Shown here in pieces: positions 62,590 through 64,000 of a DNA stretch of 64,000 bases. A program made the translations under genes and the position numbers. Below the pieces are notes generated by a model. The model was not told where the DNA came from, searched no databases, and was given only the letters and a program-made list of their open reading frames with translations. Source of the stretch: Ferdinandcohnia sp047238305 (GTDB lineage Bacteria; Bacillota; Bacilli; Bacillales; Bacillaceae_L); assembly GCF_047238305.1 (NCBI RefSeq), contig NZ_JBDFMO010000001.1, positions 3,224,001-3,288,000 of the forward strand, read 5' to 3'. Position 1 is the first letter of the stretch. Every line of letters starts with the position of its first letter.

Positions 62590-63756
62590 ATGTTGCACAA
62601 CCACTATTACTTACAAGGAAATATTGTTTCCGATAAAAGAATAAATAACAATATGGCCATAGAAATTAAAGATGGAAAAATCATTTTCGTTGGTAAGAAA
62701 GACACAATAAACAAAACGGATCTGCACATCTACCAAGTGGATGGGTGGATCTGTCCAGGTTTTATCGATACTCATATCCACGGTCTTAATGGGTACGATT
62801 TTATGGACCGTACAAAGGAAGGTTTTTATCGCATTCAAGATGGGCTCCCATCCTTTGGTGTGACAAGTTTCTTGTCTACATCAAGGGCAGCTACATTAGA
62901 GGATATTAAAACCTTCCTTTTATTAAGTAAACAAGTAGTCGCTGAAGAACGTAATGGTGCCCATCTATTGGGTGTTCATTTAGAAGGACCCTGGATTAAT
63001 CAAAAATATAAAGGTGCCCAAAAAGCAGAGTATATTGTAGATCCCGTTTTAGAGGAAGTACGATCAATCCTTCATTTATCCGAAGGTTTGATTCGAATTG
63101 TAACTTTGGCTCCGGAACTACCTAATGCAGTAGATGTGATTATGTTATTGCACGAACAAAATATTTCGATTTCAGCAGGACATACAGCTGCGACCTATGG
63201 GGAAGTCGAACAAGCGATTAAGTATGGTTTATCGAGAGTTACACATTGTTTCAATGGAATGGGTCCGATCACACATCGCAATTTAACTATTTCATTTGCA
63301 GCACTTGATTTACAAGAATTACATTGTGAAATTATTGCAGATGGCTTTCATGTGCATTCAAAAATGATAGAGATGCTATACAAAATGAAAGGTGTTGATC
63401 ACATTACATTCATTTCCGATTGCACCGGAACCAATCGATTACCGGATGGATGTCATCAAATCGGTGGCAAAACAGTCTACAAACAGAATGGAAAGGTAAC
63501 ATTGGCAAATGGTAGCCTTGCAGGTAGCTCATTGACTCTAGACAAGGCGATTCAATTTAGTGTTTTTAATTGTAACATTCCCCTTGAAGAGGCTGTGCAA
63601 ATGGCAACTTATAACCCGGCAATTGTATGCGGGATGAGTGAACAGAAAGGAAGAATTGCGGTTGGGTATGATGCGGACCTTGTCATCTTATCAAATGATC
63701 TAGAAGTAGAACGTACGATAATAAATGGATATTTTGTGTTCGAGCGTAATGAATAG
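62590..63756 (+). CDS. nagA: N-acetylglucosamine-6-phosphate deacetylase-like
   Basis: The product has 388 residues and the amidohydrolase motifs in order: PGFIDTHIHGLNGYDFMD, LLGVHLEGPW (metal Glu), ISAGHTAATYGE, VTHCFNGMGP, IIADGFHVH and ITFISDCTGTN (catalytic Asp). NagA removes acetate from GlcNAc-6-phosphate in the cytosol. H-L-E-G-P-W replaces the common H-L-E-G-P-F. An ABC-imported sugar is not phosphorylated during uptake and no kinase is visible, so the real substrate could be an unphosphorylated N-acetyl amino sugar. The start is ATG 62590 or 62560; GGAGG lies between them. Confidence 0.83.
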   Translation: MLHNHYYLQGNIVSDKRINNNMAIEIKDGKIIFVGKKDTINKTDLHIYQVDGWICPGFIDTHIHGLNGYDFMDRTKEGFYRIQDGLPSFGVTSFLSTSRAATLEDIKTFLLLSKQVVAEERNGAHLLGVHLEGPWINQKYKGAQKAEYIVDPVLEEVRSILHLSEGLIRIVTLAPELPNAVDVIMLLHEQNISISAGHTAATYGEVEQAIKYGLSRVTHCFNGMGPITHRNLTISFAALDLQELHCEIIADGFHVHSKMIEMLYKMKGVDHITFISDCTGTNRLPDGCHQIGGKTVYKQNGKVTLANGSLAGSSLTLDKAIQFSVFNCNIPLEEAVQMATYNPAIVCGMSEQKGRIAVGYDADLVILSNDLEVERTIINGYFVFERNE

Positions 63757-63803
63757 AGAGAACAACCATGATCGTTTAGTAAAAACGAAAAGAGGTATCG
63801 AAT

Positions 63804-64000
63804 ATGCAAATTAATTTAGTAGGTGAGAAAAGTTCAATTTTAAAAGGATTAGAGCTATTAACGGATGAGCTCAGTATTGAATTACATGAAAAAGGGTACC
63901 CGATTACGATTACACAAAGGGTAGGTCCGATCCATGTTAGCAATAAGGATGGGAAAGGTAACATCTTTTATCAGGAAAAAATCCATTTCTACCGCGCGAT
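63804..64000 (+). CDS. N-terminus of a probable GH20-type beta-N-acetylhexosaminidase (partial)
   Basis: ATG at 63804 after AGAGG opens a frame that runs off the right edge (65 codons). KGLELLTDELSIELHEKGYPITI...GPIHVSNKDGKGNIFYQEKIHFYRA has the look of the domain that precedes the barrel in GH20-type enzymes of Paenibacillus/Bacillus sugar clusters. The identification rests on this N-terminal part alone. The position after nagA fits a hexosaminidase. Confidence 0.55.
   Translation, partial: MQINLVGEKSSILKGLELLTDELSIELHEKGYPITITQRVGPIHVSNKDGKGNIFYQEKIHFYRA

Noticed and set aside
1..64000. CRISPR array, prophage, insertion sequence, tRNA or rRNA
   Set aside because: I found no regularly spaced repeats, no transposase or phage structural gene and no RNA gene signature on reading both strands.

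Overview
The window is low-GC DNA with strong purine-rich ribosome binding sites (GGAGG type), frequent TTG and GTG starts, hairpin-plus-T-run terminators and many proteins that resemble Bacillus ones (IspA, YjlC/Ndh, Amj, PepF, a SleB-like hydrolase, a prolyl 4-hydroxylase-like protein). It is best read as chromosomal DNA of a spore-forming member of the Bacillaceae. I saw no rRNA or tRNA gene, no CRISPR array, no intact transposase and no phage module.

Bases 1-13,800 are ordinary core and stress genes: a PAS/GGDEF diguanylate cyclase, a membrane protein with a probable tubby-like domain, type II NADH dehydrogenase with its YjlC partner, a LysM/SleB spore-type hydrolase followed by two very small genes, intracellular subtilisin IspA, a prolyl 4-hydroxylase-like enzyme, KatG, an SRPBCC protein, a GNAT acetyltransferase, a DUF2187 protein and a CarD-like regulator. 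Bases 14,400-38,400 are a patchwork of small, mostly single-gene units: three stand-alone effector-binding (GyrI-like) proteins, DUF4253, YCII, HIT, DinB, GNAT, GDSL, HAD, a GH18 lipoprotein, Amj, LysE, MFS and several small membrane proteins. They are separated by related hairpin repeats. This part also holds decayed genes: a tautomerase tail, a nucleotidyltransferase-like remnant, an aminoglycoside-phosphotransferase-like stub and a pepF pseudogene.

Bases 38,600-64,000 look like one carbohydrate-use locus that runs off the right edge. Outside the cell: a phosphodiester glycosidase (NAGPA-type) joined to a metallophosphoesterase, and two large convergent beta-propeller proteins, one carrying three carbohydrate-binding-like repeats. 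Uptake: a lipoprotein binding protein and two CUT1-type permeases with no ATPase nearby (a shared MsmX-type ATPase would be needed), plus a YesL-type protein. Inside: a Gfo/Idh/MocA dehydrogenase, an FAD oxidoreductase, a DHDPS-family aldolase/lyase, an NAD-epimerase-like protein, a medium-chain dehydrogenase, a NagA-like deacetylase and the start of a probable GH20-type hexosaminidase. The combination of NAGPA, NagA and GH20-type proteins suggests a GlcNAc-containing, possibly GlcNAc-1-phosphate-linked, glycan; this is inference.

The locus encodes its own unusual regulator: a GGDEF/GTP-cyclohydrolase-III-like palm domain fused to a C-terminal winged helix. By eye I find a recurring 25-bp site, AAAGAC(A/T)(A/T)-N9-(A/T)TGTC(T/A)(T/C)(T/A), at four places next to promoters of this locus. 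At three of them its right half coincides with the -35 box. This is my candidate for an undescribed regulon. Several genes are broken: the glycosidase gene by a frameshift that separates its signal peptide, one propeller gene by a CAA-to-TAA type stop, and pepF by a similar stop plus loss of a zinc-binding His. Damage by recent mutation or by sequencing/assembly error cannot be told apart here.
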